Below, in pieces: positions 1 to 11,018 of a DNA stretch of 64,000 bases. The stretch spans positions 52,835,702 to 52,899,701 of the forward strand of contig JBANSL010000004.1 of assembly GCA_037127255.1 (NCBI GenBank), written 5' to 3'. The notes beneath the pieces are model-generated. The model was not told where the DNA came from. It worked only from the letters and a program-made list of their open reading frames with translations, and did no database searches. This DNA comes from Persicaria tinctoria (taxonomy: Eukaryota > Streptophyta > Magnoliopsida > Caryophyllales > Polygonaceae). The first letter of the stretch is position 1. Each line of letters starts with the position of its first letter. A program made the translations under genes and the position numbers.

Positions 1-187
1 ATAATGACACTAGACAAGAGGGTTTCATCCTCAAGCGTACCCATGTCTGTTCTAACAACTTCAACAGACTTGTGCTTAAACAAAATTTCCCTGCAATGTC
101 AATCATTTTGAAGATGGATTAAATGAAAATAATCTCTTACTTGTAACTGAACATACATTAAGTAAATTAAGATTAAAATGAACTTAC

Positions 188-2959
188 GTGTTGTGAGGTG
201 TCTTCATTGCTAAATAGACTGAAACAGTGCACTCAATTTCAGAGATAGGATCAGTAATATCAACAACACGCGAGTAATATGGGCTTCTCAAAGATGCAGA
301 AGGTTTATGTGCTCTCCTTGTAGCTTCTTCTCTCTTCATGTCATTAAGTTGTTCTGTAGCATTTCCATCAACTGCGTTGACCTGTGGTGACCTCCTTGGT
401 GGCAAGGCAGCAGGGGACATGCATTTTCTTTTACCTCCCAAAGGGTTCACTAGTGGAGTATCAGTTTTAAATTGAGTGGGTAGGGGATTAGGAGTAGCTT
501 CAACACCCTGTTGTATTAGAGACTGACCATGGCCGTCTGGGGGAGCCTGGGTAACTTCATTAGCATTCTTGATTTCAACCGCTGTGTTCAGTGATGTCCC
601 TTCATCTTTCTTAAAAACAAGATCATCTAGAAATATATCAAAGGAAAATTCCCCGTCCCCTTTGATATTTGATTTCATTTTTTGCTTTTTCTGATATGCC
701 ATTTCAATCTGAGTAATGTAATCTAAGAAAGCAGGGTTTGACCAGAATTTCTCTTGGGAGTCGGTAAAATATGTGCTTGGAGAGTCATTCATATTTGACC
801 TGTCAGCAGCATCTGTAGGAGGCTCAGAGGTGACATTTTCCATCCCTAGAAGCTGGTTTCCTCCATGTAGATGTCTTTTCACCTTGTAATCATGTTGTAG
901 TTCAAGCGGGACATTTGTACACCACTCAGCAAAATCGGAAATAGCAGATGCAAGCACTGAAGTCTTTTGAGCAAACAACTTTATCCAACCCTAGAAGATA
1001 ACATCACATAAAAAATAAGAATAAAAACTCATCAGTAAATATAAAAACATTGTTATACTGTAGTAATATTAGATTAAATTGGTTTAAAAAATTCATATAA
1101 ACGTCAACTGGTGGTGGCTGTTTTTCTGAATCAGCAGGGTGACTTGTGCCTTCATCGTTTTGTGCAGTAGTGTGCGGACAAGCTGTAGATGGTACATCTT
1201 GATGGTGAGGAACAACTTGGAAAGCCTGGAACAAGCCACATCCAAAGCCTCCAGTACTTATATCATCAGTATCTCGTTTGCGCAAGATTTTATAATTTAT
1301 GCCAACGAAAACTAGGAAAGAACGAGTCATTCTTCTTAGTGTTGTGCTTGTGAATAATTTCACCCTATCCATGTAAAACAACCGGCACACCATGGGGAAA
1401 AACATATATCAGTATAATGATGGAGCAGGGAATGCTGACATGAAGAATACTGTAGACATGTAGGTAAAAGTAGGCGGGGCTAACATTTGTACTACCGACA
1501 TGGTAAAGAAATTAAGTTAACATCAGAGCAAAGGTTTGAAAAAAAATACTTACAACCAACAATAATAGAGGTCCCTCTGAAATGGCCATTCTTGTTCTTT
1601 TCCCAGCTTTTCTTTGCATCAACCATACTTTCCAACACAAGACCACACCAATTTAGGTCTTTTAGGTCACCCAATCCAGGAACTACTCTTATTAAACTAT
1701 GGTTGGCATGTCCGTTTCCTAGTGTATCAACCAAGATAGAGTCTAATATAATAATAATGTTCAGAAGGAATTGATCACTACAGTCAGCGTCAGCTATCAA
1801 TTTTTCCATAACCATAGCTGTTGTTATATTATCTTGGACATCAAATGTGGTTTTCCAATCTTGCACAAGGCTGAAATTCTCTTTAGCTGATTTTCTTCCA
1901 ACTAAAACCTTCCCCATTGGAAATCACATTGTGATATGCATGTCTATTTCTGCAATTTCAAGTTCTCCCCCATTAGCCAACACCAAGCAACACTTGTTAG
2001 GATCAAACTGATCCACTAACCAATATGAAAGAAGCAGTGACAGGGTAACAATATCCAAGTTGAACAAAAATCCAAAGCCATATCTTCAATCAATTTCTTT
2101 TGCTTGGCATTCATTTTTTTCAAGGATGACACCAACAAGCATGGGCTTGACCGTGATTTCAATGACGGGAGATTTTTTTGTCTGGTGTTCCTCTCGTTCC
2201 TCACAATCAGCTGCCTTTTTTCTGTTGTAGGTTGTATGTCTGTGGTATCGGTTTGCTCATCAGATGTTATGAGATGCACAATTGGGTTTACATGTTGAAC
2301 AACCGTCTCATTTGGTGAATGGTTTTCCAACCTTGCAATTTCAATGGTCTCCACAGCAACAGTGCTAACATGAAGATCAATCCCAGGGCGAACTTCTCTC
2401 TTACTGTTTTTTCTAATAAGCGGTTGCGAATCTTTGGATTCAAGTGATCGACAACCATCCCCTACTTCGTAGGCTTTACCAGGCTCAGTATCAACAGACA
2501 GTTCATCCTTGAAGGGAGGTGAATCTCTAGATAAATCAACTACTGAAGGTTTAACTCCAGATCTTTTTTATCTCTTCGAATTTTTATTTCGACTGTGTAG
2601 AACAGGTGAATCACTTACACTCTGCAGATGTTTACCTATAGAATGAACACTTACAATCAATTTCTACAAATATAATGGAAGAAATGACATTGTAAGAGAC
2701 GGTAGTTTATGCCGTATAAATTCCCAAATTGAACCTCCAGATTAATCACATTAACTTCAATTTATAATGCGAAAGTAATTGAAATAGCAATGGTAGCTCT
2801 TGTAAGGCTGAATAACCGCTTGATTATAAACATTCAAATCTCCTGATTAAGTGCCATTTTCTAATTTTCGTGAAAAACTAAGCTCTAAATAGTACTCGTT
2901 CTAATTTAAACTTTAATACACAGAAAACACGAAGTCAAACCTTTCGGATCTGAAGACAT
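188..2959 (-). pseudogene. Ulp1-associated MULE accessory gene, N-terminal part, broken and cut by the window edge
   Basis: Reading down the minus strand, a likely first exon starts at 2959 (MSSDPK) and has a GT donor just after. The middle part reads as a conserved plant region found N-terminal to Ulp1-like protease domains in transposons. It contains LVDQFDPNKC near 2000, ITM-stop-FPMG near 1920, and DLNWCGLVLESMVDAKKSWE at about 1640-1700. Next comes YMDRVKLF near 1370 and KKRD-like/GGFGCG near 1240. The 264-residue stretch at 184-978 is a polar linker. It ends at a GT donor near 187, so the catalytic Ulp1 domain, if present, lies before base 1. Breaks seen: an in-frame TAA at 2568-2570, a one-base frameshift near 2025 and a TGA near 1924. 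The family assignment is from memory of these motifs. Confidence 0.6.
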
Positions 2960-3229
2960 GTTGATGTATATGATAGATCTCCTCCTCACAAGCCTACAAT
3001 CAAGCCTCAACAAATCTCGCAGAGTAATAGATAGAATAGATTTAGCCGGAGAATGAAACAAAACGAAGGTGATGGAGAACTTCTCAAACGTGAAAAGCGT
3101 ATTAGGCATTTACATTGTTTGCTTTTTATATTTTTTTTTAGGAAAATCGTTTTACTTTTTTTTTTTGCATAAAATCGAGAATTGTGTAATACTTTACTTA
3201 TTTCTTACTATTTAACATATAATTCCATA

Positions 3230-4400
3230 ACTTAATTTTTCTCAACATCATTTTATTTTTGCTCAACAATAGTTTATATTTGCACAACAATCGACATTGT
3301 TTTATTTTTGCTCATCAACAGAATAAAATTGCACAACATCGTATGATTGGTGAAAACTTGCTCAACATCATCTTATTTTTGCTCAACAATAGTTTATATT
3401 TGCACAACAACAATAGTTTGTTTGCAACAATATCTTATTTTGTCTATTTATGTTTTCATAGTTGCTAAATAGATTATTGCTCAACATGGTCTTATTTTTG
3501 CTCATCAATAGGATAAAATTTCACAACATATTATGATTGGGAAAAACTTGCTCAACATCATCTTATTTTTGCTCAACGATAGTTTATATTTGCACAACAA
3601 CAATAGTTTGTTTGCAACAATATCTTATTTTGTCAATTTATGTTTTCATAGTTGCTAAATAGATTATTGCTCAACATGGTCTTATTTGTACTCATCAATA
3701 GAATAAAATTGCACAACATATTATGATTGGGTAAAACTGGATCAACATCACCTTATTTTTTCTCACCGATAGTTTGTAGTTGCACAACATCAATAGTTTG
3801 TTTGCGATAAGATCTGATTTTATCTATTTATGTTTTCATAGTTGCTCAATAGATTTTTGCTCCACATGGTTTTATTTTTGCTCATCAATAGGATAAAATT
3901 GCACAACATATTATAATTGGGGAAAACTTGCTCAACATCATCTTATTTTTGCTCAACGATAGTTTATATATTGCACAGCAACAACACTTTGTTTGCAACA
4001 AGATCTTATTTTGTCTATTTATGTTTTCATAGTTGCTGAATAAATTATTGCTCAACATTGTCTTATTTTTTATCATCAATAGAATAAAATTGCCCAACAT
4101 ATTATGATTGGGGAAAACTTGCTCAACATCACCTTAATTTTGCTCACCGATAGTTTATATTTGCACAACATTAATAGTTGTTTGGCGATAAGATCTTATT
4201 GTATCTATTTATGCTTTCATAGTTGCTCAATAGATTATTGATCAACATGGTCTTATTTTTGCTCATCAATAGAATAAAATTGCCCAAAATATTATGATTT
4301 GGGAAAACTTGCTCAACATCATCTTATTTTTTCTATAGTTTATATATTGCACAACAACACCACTTTGTTTGCAAAATGATCTTATTACTGGGGGTAACAT
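3230..4400. repeat. 190-bp tandem array with alternating (dimeric) units
   Basis: The phrase CTCAACATCA recurs at about 3361, 3551, 3741, 3931, 4122 and 4312, giving a steady 190-191 bp period over about six units. Units are AT-rich and share a second internal half (CTCAACATGG...). Units at 3741 and 4122 share variants (CACC, CTCACCGATAG, GCGATAAGATC). Units at 3931 and 4312 share other variants (TATATTGCACA, CACTTTGTTTGC). The array therefore has a higher-order period near 380 bp. It fills the space between the two MULE genes. Confidence 0.9.
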
Positions 4401-4610
4401 TTCATGTGGACCGTTGGCAAAATTGCGATGACATAGATGGAAAAGAATATACAAGCTTGTACTATTAAATGATAAAATCTAAAATTTTATTCTATAATAT
4501 TGAATTAATGTTTATTTTGAAACATAAATGTCATTCACAAATGTCTAAACTGTATTATTTCCTAACATTAATTTTATATAATACCGATGACAGAAATTGT
4601 GCTAACAACC

Positions 4611-7052
4611 TTATTTCGAATGCTTCAACCTCCTCTTGTACTCTCCCATTGAAAGCTTTCTATTTGTAGGTGGTATTCCTGCTCTGTTTCTTACTACTGG
4701 GGGGTAACATTTGATAGATTTGATCACATCAGGGATGTACCCTTCATCTTCTACCAACACTGGATATATTGTTTCTACATATGCCATACGCCAAACATCA
4801 TTACTGTAAAATTTTGCAACAAAATCATACACATTTGCCTTTATGTGTGTAATGGCTGCTAGAGCATGTACACAAGGTATTTTCTCGACATCAAATACTA
4901 TGCACGTACATGTCCTCGCTGATAGATCAACTATAGCTACAGCTTCGTGAACTTTGATCTCAAATTGTGATACATTCATCGTTTCTACTCTGCAAAACCC
5001 AACTTGCTCTTGTGATTTCCTTATCAATTTAAGGATTGCAGGAGTTATTCTGTCTTGGTTTCCTAGTGCGTTCTCTCTTCTTTCCTCGAACCATGATGTG
5101 AGCTTTTCTCTAGCAAACTCCATAAGTGCCACAATGGGATAATCCTTTTTGCCTTTGAAAACGGAGTTCAAGCTTTCAGCATTGTTGTATGTCATCATGT
5201 TGTATCTGTTACACTTTGCATGTGCTTTGGCCCATTTATCAAAACCTGCTGACACCAGATATTCTGACAGTTTTGGACAAGTTGCTTCTATTTGTGCAAG
5301 GTAGTTGTTGAACTCTTGGATAGTGTAACTCTCTGCTGCTTTTTTGAACATTTTCCCCAATTATTTTTTCCTGAATGTCTCTTTGATGTTTTGTTTCAAG
5401 TGCCACATACATATGCAGTGTAGCTGTTGGGTAAACTAAAGATACAGCCCTTGAAATGCTAGCATGTCTATCAGAGAGAAACACTAAGTCATTTGATGGA
5501 GGCACAACCTGCAACAGCCGATACATAAACCATTCCCAAGAGCTGTTGTTTTCGGAGTCAACAATACCAAATGCAAGTGGAAAAATATGTCTATTTGCAT
5601 CTTGTGCAACTGCTCCAAGCAACGTTCCTCTGTATTGCCCAGTTAGGAATGTGCCATCAATAACAACAACTTGGTATATAAAGAAATGAAATTACTTATG
5701 TGATTGAATTTAAGGAAATCAATGACAACGAAATTTGTGCTTACACTGTTTAAGACATACCTTCTTTAAGAGGGGGAATGCTCTGATGCACTGTCTAAAG
5801 GAAAGGAACAAGTATTGAAACGTGTCTTCTTTGTCTTTTGAAAATAATGCTATAGTCCCATTGTTTCTCTCCATGAGCATATGGAAAAATGATGGTAAAT
5901 CTGCATAATTTGATTCTGGTGTCCCCTTAACCATTTCATGAGCAATTTTTGATGACTTCCATGCTCTCCAGTAGGTAATTGGCATCTTTTTTTCTGTTCT
6001 CATCTTATCCATTATCTGTGCGGGTTTGTATCTAGCATCAAAACTGTGTAATTATATTCAAATTAGTATAAATCATATATTAAAAAGAAAGATTAAATAT
6101 AAATTATATTTCTTACAAAATTTTCTCACCTTGATTCAATGATGCTTGCAACCACAGAGGATGAAGGATGTTTGCAGTGTTTTGTTCTAAAATCCCACGT
6201 GCAGGTGTGCATGTCAACATATACTATAACCTCATGTCAAGTTGGACCAAAAGTTTTGACATGCACTTTCCATTTGCAGTTAGGATCCACACAATGCACC
6301 CTATAATACTTTGTATCTGATTTTGCAACACGAAAACCAAATATCTCGTTTATTGACAAGATTCCCAAGGCATTCTTAACTGCTTTCCTTGATTCAAAAC
6401 TCTTGCCTTTGCATACCAAGTTTTGTGAATTCAGATTCACACTAGGTACAGTAGAGCTATCAACATCCCAATCTTCTAGTGTAGTTTCTCTTATGTGTGC
6501 TCTAGAATAGAATGTTCTCCATATTTCATCTCCAGAATCTTCATCACTTGCAGTATCACTGTTTATAGAATACATGTCATCTCCAGTATCTTCTAACAAT
6601 ACACCCTTCATCTTGGTGTCACCGATCAATGTTATGCTATTATCACATGAAACAATGTTGGTTATATTTTGATTGCATGTCACCAACTGTAAACTGTCAG
6701 CTAAGAATTCCTGTTGATCTTCTTAATCACTAACTGTTTTAATGCTGACACACAACTCAACAACAAATTTAACATCTTGTAGTTCGGATAACCTTAAAAC
6801 ATCTTTCAAATCAGCATCACATTCAACAAGAAGCGGAGCTCTTAAGAATTTGAAAGGGTGTAAATGATTGAATTCTAATTCAAATGCACTGTCTATATTG
6901 AATCTGGTGTGCACTTTTTCAGTTAAACCTTGTAATGTTATTGACTCATCAGTCATAAACACCTTTGAAGTAGTGTCTCCAACAAAGGTTGTACATGAAT
7001 CATCAAACAACCATTTCCCACCATATACAATTGTAATAATGTGCGTTGCCAT
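4611..7052 (-). pseudogene. MULE (mudrA-type) transposase, broken, with introns
   Basis: The ATG at 7052 follows an AG acceptor at 7059. Exon 1 (7052-6130) carries a PB1-like N-terminus (MATHIITIVYGGKW) and the MuDR DNA-binding region (GKSFESRKAVKNALG, then YRVHCVDPNCKWKVHV). Exon 2 (6043-5761) carries MPITYWRAWKSSKIAHEM and FRQCIRAFP. Exon 3 starts at 5669 with VVVIDGTFLTGQYRG, which holds the first catalytic Asp, followed by LGAVAQDANRHIFPLAF. The C-terminus has a SWIM zinc finger (CTCIVFDVEKIPCVHALA). Introns at 6044-6129 and 5670-5760 have GT...AG ends. Damage: in-frame TAA near 6723-6725, TGA at 6237-6239, a frameshift near 5425 and a TAA near 5365. This is the source-type gene of the element but is dead here. 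Confidence 0.88.
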
Positions 7053-7179
7053 TGTAATCTGCAGAGTATGAATTTAAGAGGATAAATACATTGCAGTAGT
7101 AACAAACAAAATCTGATTAAAATGATGACATGGGAAACTAAAGCGAATATAATACATCTGTTATGAAAAAAAATCTTAC

Positions 7180-7206
7180 AAAATTTGCACCTACGGTGCA
7201 AATTTT
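7180..7206. repeat. Hairpin motif copy 1 (12-bp perfect arms)
   Basis: AAAATTTGCACC, a 3-base loop, then GGTGCAAATTTT. The arms are exact reverse complements. Lies in the predicted 5' UTR intron. Confidence 0.9.
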
Positions 7207-7324
7207 TTATGAGTCAAATGTAGTCATGACATTAAAACTTTCAAAGTGTAATAAGGAATGTATAGATCATTGTATTGTCAAATGCAATAATGGATTTTCA
7301 CCCCCTGTGAAATTTTGCTATGAC

Positions 7325-8415
7325 CCAAGTGGAGTTCTGACATGGCTCAAATAAAAAGTCAATAAGGAAGGGTAGTGATGACATGAGCAATCAAAGTCTA
7401 ATAAGGAATGGATACTTCAATATATTATGCAGATTCAAGTGTAGTGATGCCATCAGCAATCAAAGTCTAATAAGGAATGGATAATTCAATATATTGTCCA
7501 GATTCAAGTGTAGTGATGACATGAACATAATATTGGATGACATGAACACAATATTGGGTGTAACAGTTTGGAATCTATATCTTTAAATCAACTAAATGAA
7601 TACAATACACCTGTTATGAGAAAAATTCTATAAAACTTGCACTTCTGGTGGAAAACTTCTATGATTCAAGGCCAGTCATTACTTGAACAATCATAGTGAA
7701 ATCACATTGTAAGCAATCATATTGATGACTTGAGAAATGTAAAATATTAACAAGCATAAATAAGCATAAACATACAAAGGTTCGATTGTAAACTTGAAGA
7801 TTACACATATATAGCAAAAAATGATCATAAACAGTAATTCGTGCTTAAAAAATGAATCAAAATTTGTGCCAAGTGGAGTGCTTACATGGCTCAACCAAAG
7901 TTCAATAAGGAAGTGTAGTGATGACATGAGCAATCAAAGTGTAATAAGGAATGGATACTTCAATATATTGTGCAGATTCAAGTGTAGTGATGACATGAGC
8001 AATCAAAGTCTAATAAGGAATGGATAATGCAATATATTGTCCAGATTCAAGTGTAGTGATGACATAAACGCAATATTGGATGACATAAACACAATATTTG
8101 GTGTAACAATTCGTAATCTATATCTTTAAATCAACTAAATGAATACAATACACCTGCTATGAGAAATTTTTTTATAAAATTTGCACTTCTGGTGGAAAAC
8201 TTCTATGATTCAAGTCTATTGATTACTTGAACAATCATTGTGAAATCACATCGTAAGCAATCATTGTGATGACTTGAGCAATGTAAAATATTAACAAGCA
8301 TAAATAAGCATAAACATACACAGATTCGATTGGAATCTTGAAGATTACACATATATAGGAACAAATGATCATAATAAACAGTAATTCATGCTTAAAAAAT
8401 CAATCAAAATTTGCG
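7325..8415. repeat. 544-bp tandem duplication
   Basis: The stretch starting CCAAGTGG at 7325 is repeated from 7869 to about 8415. Both copies run through TAGTGATGACATGAGCAATC, the phrase TATCTTTAAATCAACTAAAT, and a final GCTTAAAAAAT...AATCAAAATTTG. Each copy also has an internal short duplication of the AATAAGGAATGGATA unit. No coding potential seen. Confidence 0.85.
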
Positions 8416-8434
8416 CCTTGGCGCAAATTTTGAT
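8403..8434. repeat. Hairpin motif copy 2 (15-bp perfect arms)
   Basis: ATCAAAATTTGCGCC, loop TT, then its exact reverse complement ending at 8434. A degenerate copy of the same segment follows at about 8512-8541, within a roughly 108-bp local duplication. Confidence 0.9.
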
Positions 8435-8682
8435 GCATTCTATAACATTATTCATTCGACTCTACTGTATGTGTGACTCCATAACCTTAATCACTTGATG
8501 CATAAAAAATGAATCAAAGTTTTCGCAAAAGGCACAGATTTGGATGCATTCAATAGCAGTAATCATTCGGTTCAACTATATTTCCATACAGGTATAGCAT
8601 ATATAAACGTAGATAAGCACAGATTTGATGTAATTTATATTTGTAATCACATGATTCAAATCAGTAATCCAAAAATCGAAAG

Positions 8683-8706
8683 AAATTTACGCCTTCGGCG
8701 CAAATT
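8683..8706. repeat. Hairpin motif copy 3
   Basis: AAATTTACGCC, loop TTC, GGCGCAAATT; one mismatch between the arms. Confidence 0.8.
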
Positions 8707-8791
8707 GAAGTAGTAATCCAAAAACTGAAGCAGTAATCATATGATTCTTTAGTATAATTGAGAATCAACTAAGACTCGTCCAAATTATAGT

Positions 8792-8818
8792 AAAATTTGC
8801 GCCTTTGGTGCAAATTTT
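8792..8818. repeat. Hairpin motif copy 4
   Basis: AAAATTTGCGCC, loop TTT, GGTGCAAATTTT; the arms pair except for one G-T type mismatch. Confidence 0.85.
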
Positions 8819-8871
8819 CGGGGAATTCATGGTAGCTTTTCCCATAAATTGTAATCGAATACTTTGCTTAC

Positions 8872-9039
8872 CTGATTATCTAGAAGAGACTTCGAAATCG
8901 ATCGTTTTGAGGAGTTCGGAGTTGTAATCTGTCGAAAATCCCAGCAATCGACGTTGAGCAGGTCGGGAGGGAGAAAGAGAGAGCATGCGGAGAGGGAGAG
9001 CTGGAGGATAGAGAAAGCTGCATGGGAGAGAGAGAAGAG
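8872..9039 (-). other. Probable 5' UTR exon of the MULE transposase
   Basis: A purine-rich stretch (GAGAGAGAG on plus) lies between the terminal repeat and the donor at 8871. On the minus strand it reads as a CT-rich leader, common in plant 5' UTRs. No ORF. Confidence 0.4.
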
Positions 9040-9131
9040 GCTTTTATTTAGGACATTTTACAAAATTGTCGCAAAACATGGATATTTCGCAAATTAAGCC
9101 CATTTTCGTGGCTATTTTGCAAAATCCCCCC
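9040..9131 (-). repeat. MULE terminal inverted repeat (one end)
   Basis: Read from the outside (minus strand) it begins GGGGGATTTTGCAAAATAGC and continues with AAATGGGC, GCGAAATATCC and TTTTGTAAAATGTCC. This composition is typical of plant MULE termini. The partner end is outside the window, so the exact boundary and the 9-bp target duplication cannot be checked. Confidence 0.6.
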
Positions 9132-9520
9132 TTTTTATATATTATAGATAAACAAGTATTCCTATTCTTTTCTTCTTTATTTCTTTAACTTTCATAGTTT
9201 AGTAAGTGGATTAGTTGTCACTTACTAATTCAAAATGATTTTTGCACCCTTATTCACCGGTACTAGATTCCCATTCAAACCGATCCGGATTCGATCAGTA
9301 TATTAATCATTAATTTATCATCAAGTTTTTGAAGTCCATAGTTGGTATCGAAATCCAACAAGGTGAAAAAGACAAGTGATATTTCGACATTTCTATGCTC
9401 ATTTACGTGCCTTCGTGTCAAGATGTTTTATATAGTTGAACCATGCCAAATTGCGTTAAATAAATTACAATCCATCCATTTGTGTGGTTTATTAGATTGA
9501 TAATATATTTTGGCATGTTA
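9132..9520. other. Unassigned AT-rich sequence between the MULE and the Gypsy-1 LTR homology
   Basis: No ORF or recognisable motif. It may include the start of the Gypsy-1 5' LTR, whose left edge I could not define because the second LTR copy begins only at the point matching 9521. Confidence 0.5.
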
Positions 9521-10337
9521 AATGGGCAATGTTATTTTTATAGGTTATTTAAGTTAGATAAATGACATTATGTGCCCATATTCCATCAAGAATGCTTAAG
9601 TTATTGATTTTAGATTTGGGGTTTAGTGTGTTATAGAATGTGAATATATTAAATTAAAGTTTTGGAAGATGAGCGCTCTCAAGTAAAGTATATAAATGAT
9701 AATATAAATTAAATATGGAAGATGAGCGCTTCCAAGTTATATACAATATATATTATTATAAACTAGGAAGATGAGCGCTTCCTATCCAGTTTCATGAAGC
9801 TACGTTTCCGGACCCGGAAATGATCCACTAAGCTGACCCGTTCAATGAATTTGATACTAAAAGAAAATCCGAGCGGACCCGTTCGATATACTTAATCTTA
9901 AAATAAAATCTGAGCGGACTCGTTTAGTACAGATTAAATATAAAGATCTTAATGTTGTAGCTCATTGGTTAAATTCTAGTTGTAAGTTTAAAGTTATACA
10001 ATTATTTATAAGACGGTGATCGTAAATAAATTGGTCATAATTTCAGCGTTTAATTATATTCCAGTCTCATTTAGGAATATAATTTCCTAGAGTGATCTAT
10101 CACTCACATCCATTATTCTTCCTAACTTAAACAATCTCCAAATTGAGTCAAGTGTTTATTTTGTATTTCATAAGTCACATTTAAATAGTCTATATTACTA
10201 TCCTTTGGATTATTTGGTTCATACCGTTTTATGGTCAATGAATCTTTAGTGTAAAATGGTCTTTTATTTCATGTCGTCACTGGCTTGTTCTTAATTGAAC
10301 TAACCGCCCCATGTATTGTGGCGGCTGGTGCCTCTCG

Positions 10338-10354
10338 CACTACTACAATTTCGA
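10338..10354 (+). repeat. CACTA left terminal inverted repeat
   Basis: CACTACTACAATTTCGA, immediately after the TCG target copy. Confidence 0.93.
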
Positions 10355-10600
10355 GCAGAGGAAGCGGTTTTGGCAGCGGTTTAATTAGGCAGCGGTTTGC
10401 CGCAACGGTTTAGGAGTATTTTACGAAGGTGGAATTGGATTAGTCTATGGAGGCGGTTTAGGCAGCGGTTTTTAAAACTTATACCTATAGAAGCGGTCCA
10501 AGTATCTTTTGACAGCGGTTCATTTAAGTGATAAAAGCTATGGCGGTGGTTCACCAAAACCCACTAAAAAAAATAATCTAAGGCAGCGGTTCGTCGAATT
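10355..10600 (+). repeat. CACTA left subterminal repeats
   Basis: Eight or more copies of the unit (G)GCAGCGGTT(T) and close variants such as AAGCGGTT and GGCGGTTTAG, all in direct orientation. In CACTA elements such arrays are binding sites for the TNPA-type protein; that role is inferred here. Confidence 0.85.
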
Positions 10601-10654
10601 GGCGGGTTTAATATATCTGACCCGCTTAATTTTTCCCCAAAATTTTGAAGGGCC

Positions 10655-11018
10655 GCCTAAAATATAAAACACTCCGTTCTCGTCCCCCCTCAGATCCACC
10701 CTCTTCTTCCTCAAACCCAGTCCGACGCCACCCTCTTCTTCCTCAAACCCACCCGCTTCTTCCCCGTCAAAATCGAGCTCAAGCTCTCAACCAATGCAGC
10801 CCGCTCTTGCTCCTCTCCTGTTCTCGCTGTCTCGCTACTCAAACTCCCTCACTCCATGGTCATCTTTCTTCCTCGCGCGAGCAGCAGGCCTTGCGAGCAC
10901 CGAGCGCCTTGCCTGAGCAGCTAGCAGCACTCGCAGCAGCCGAGGCCAGGCCAGTAGCAGCTTCAGGCAATTTCTCCGGCCACCTTTCTCTCCTCACTCC
11001 TCCATTGAAGCCATTGAT
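10655..11018 (+). other. Possible first exon or leader of a captured transcription unit
   Basis: This is the only GC-rich stretch in the CACTA interior. It follows a weak TATA-like AAAATATAAAAC and ends at a good donor GAT|GTGAGT near 11018, followed by intron-like T-rich DNA. An ORF of 125 codons (Pro/Ser/Leu-rich, starting at 10645) crosses it but resembles no family I know. It could be the 5' exon of the PSP-like fragment downstream. Confidence 0.3.

Larger units (their letters stand above)
7059..8871 (-). other. Large 5' UTR intron of the MULE transposase gene (predicted)
   Basis: On the minus strand a donor CAG|GTAAGC sits at 8871. An acceptor TCTGCAG lies at 7059, only a few bases before the ATG at 7052. 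If both are used, the intron is about 1.8 kb. It contains the 544-bp tandem duplication and the family of AAATTTGCGCC hairpins. The prediction rests on splice consensus and position only. Confidence 0.55.
1..9131 (-). mobile_element. MULE DNA transposon carrying a Ulp1-type accessory gene (left end outside window)
   Basis: Two minus-strand gene relics lie between the window edge and a terminal repeat near 9131: a mudrA-type transposase (4611-7052) and a Ulp1-associated accessory gene (188-2959). This gene pair is known from plant MULEs that carry Ulp1-like proteases. The transposase has the order PB1-like N-terminus, MuDR zinc-knuckle/DNA-binding region, MULE catalytic region and SWIM zinc finger. 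A 190-bp tandem array lies between the genes. Both genes contain stops and frameshifts, so this copy is not autonomous. The left terminal repeat and the target duplication are not in the window. Confidence 0.85.

Noticed and set aside
3230..4400. CRISPR-like array
   Set aside because: The 190-bp units are contiguous with no repeat-spacer pattern, and this is plant nuclear DNA.
3230..4400. Centromeric satellite
   Set aside because: Only six units, lying between two genes of one MULE; nothing ties it to a centromere.
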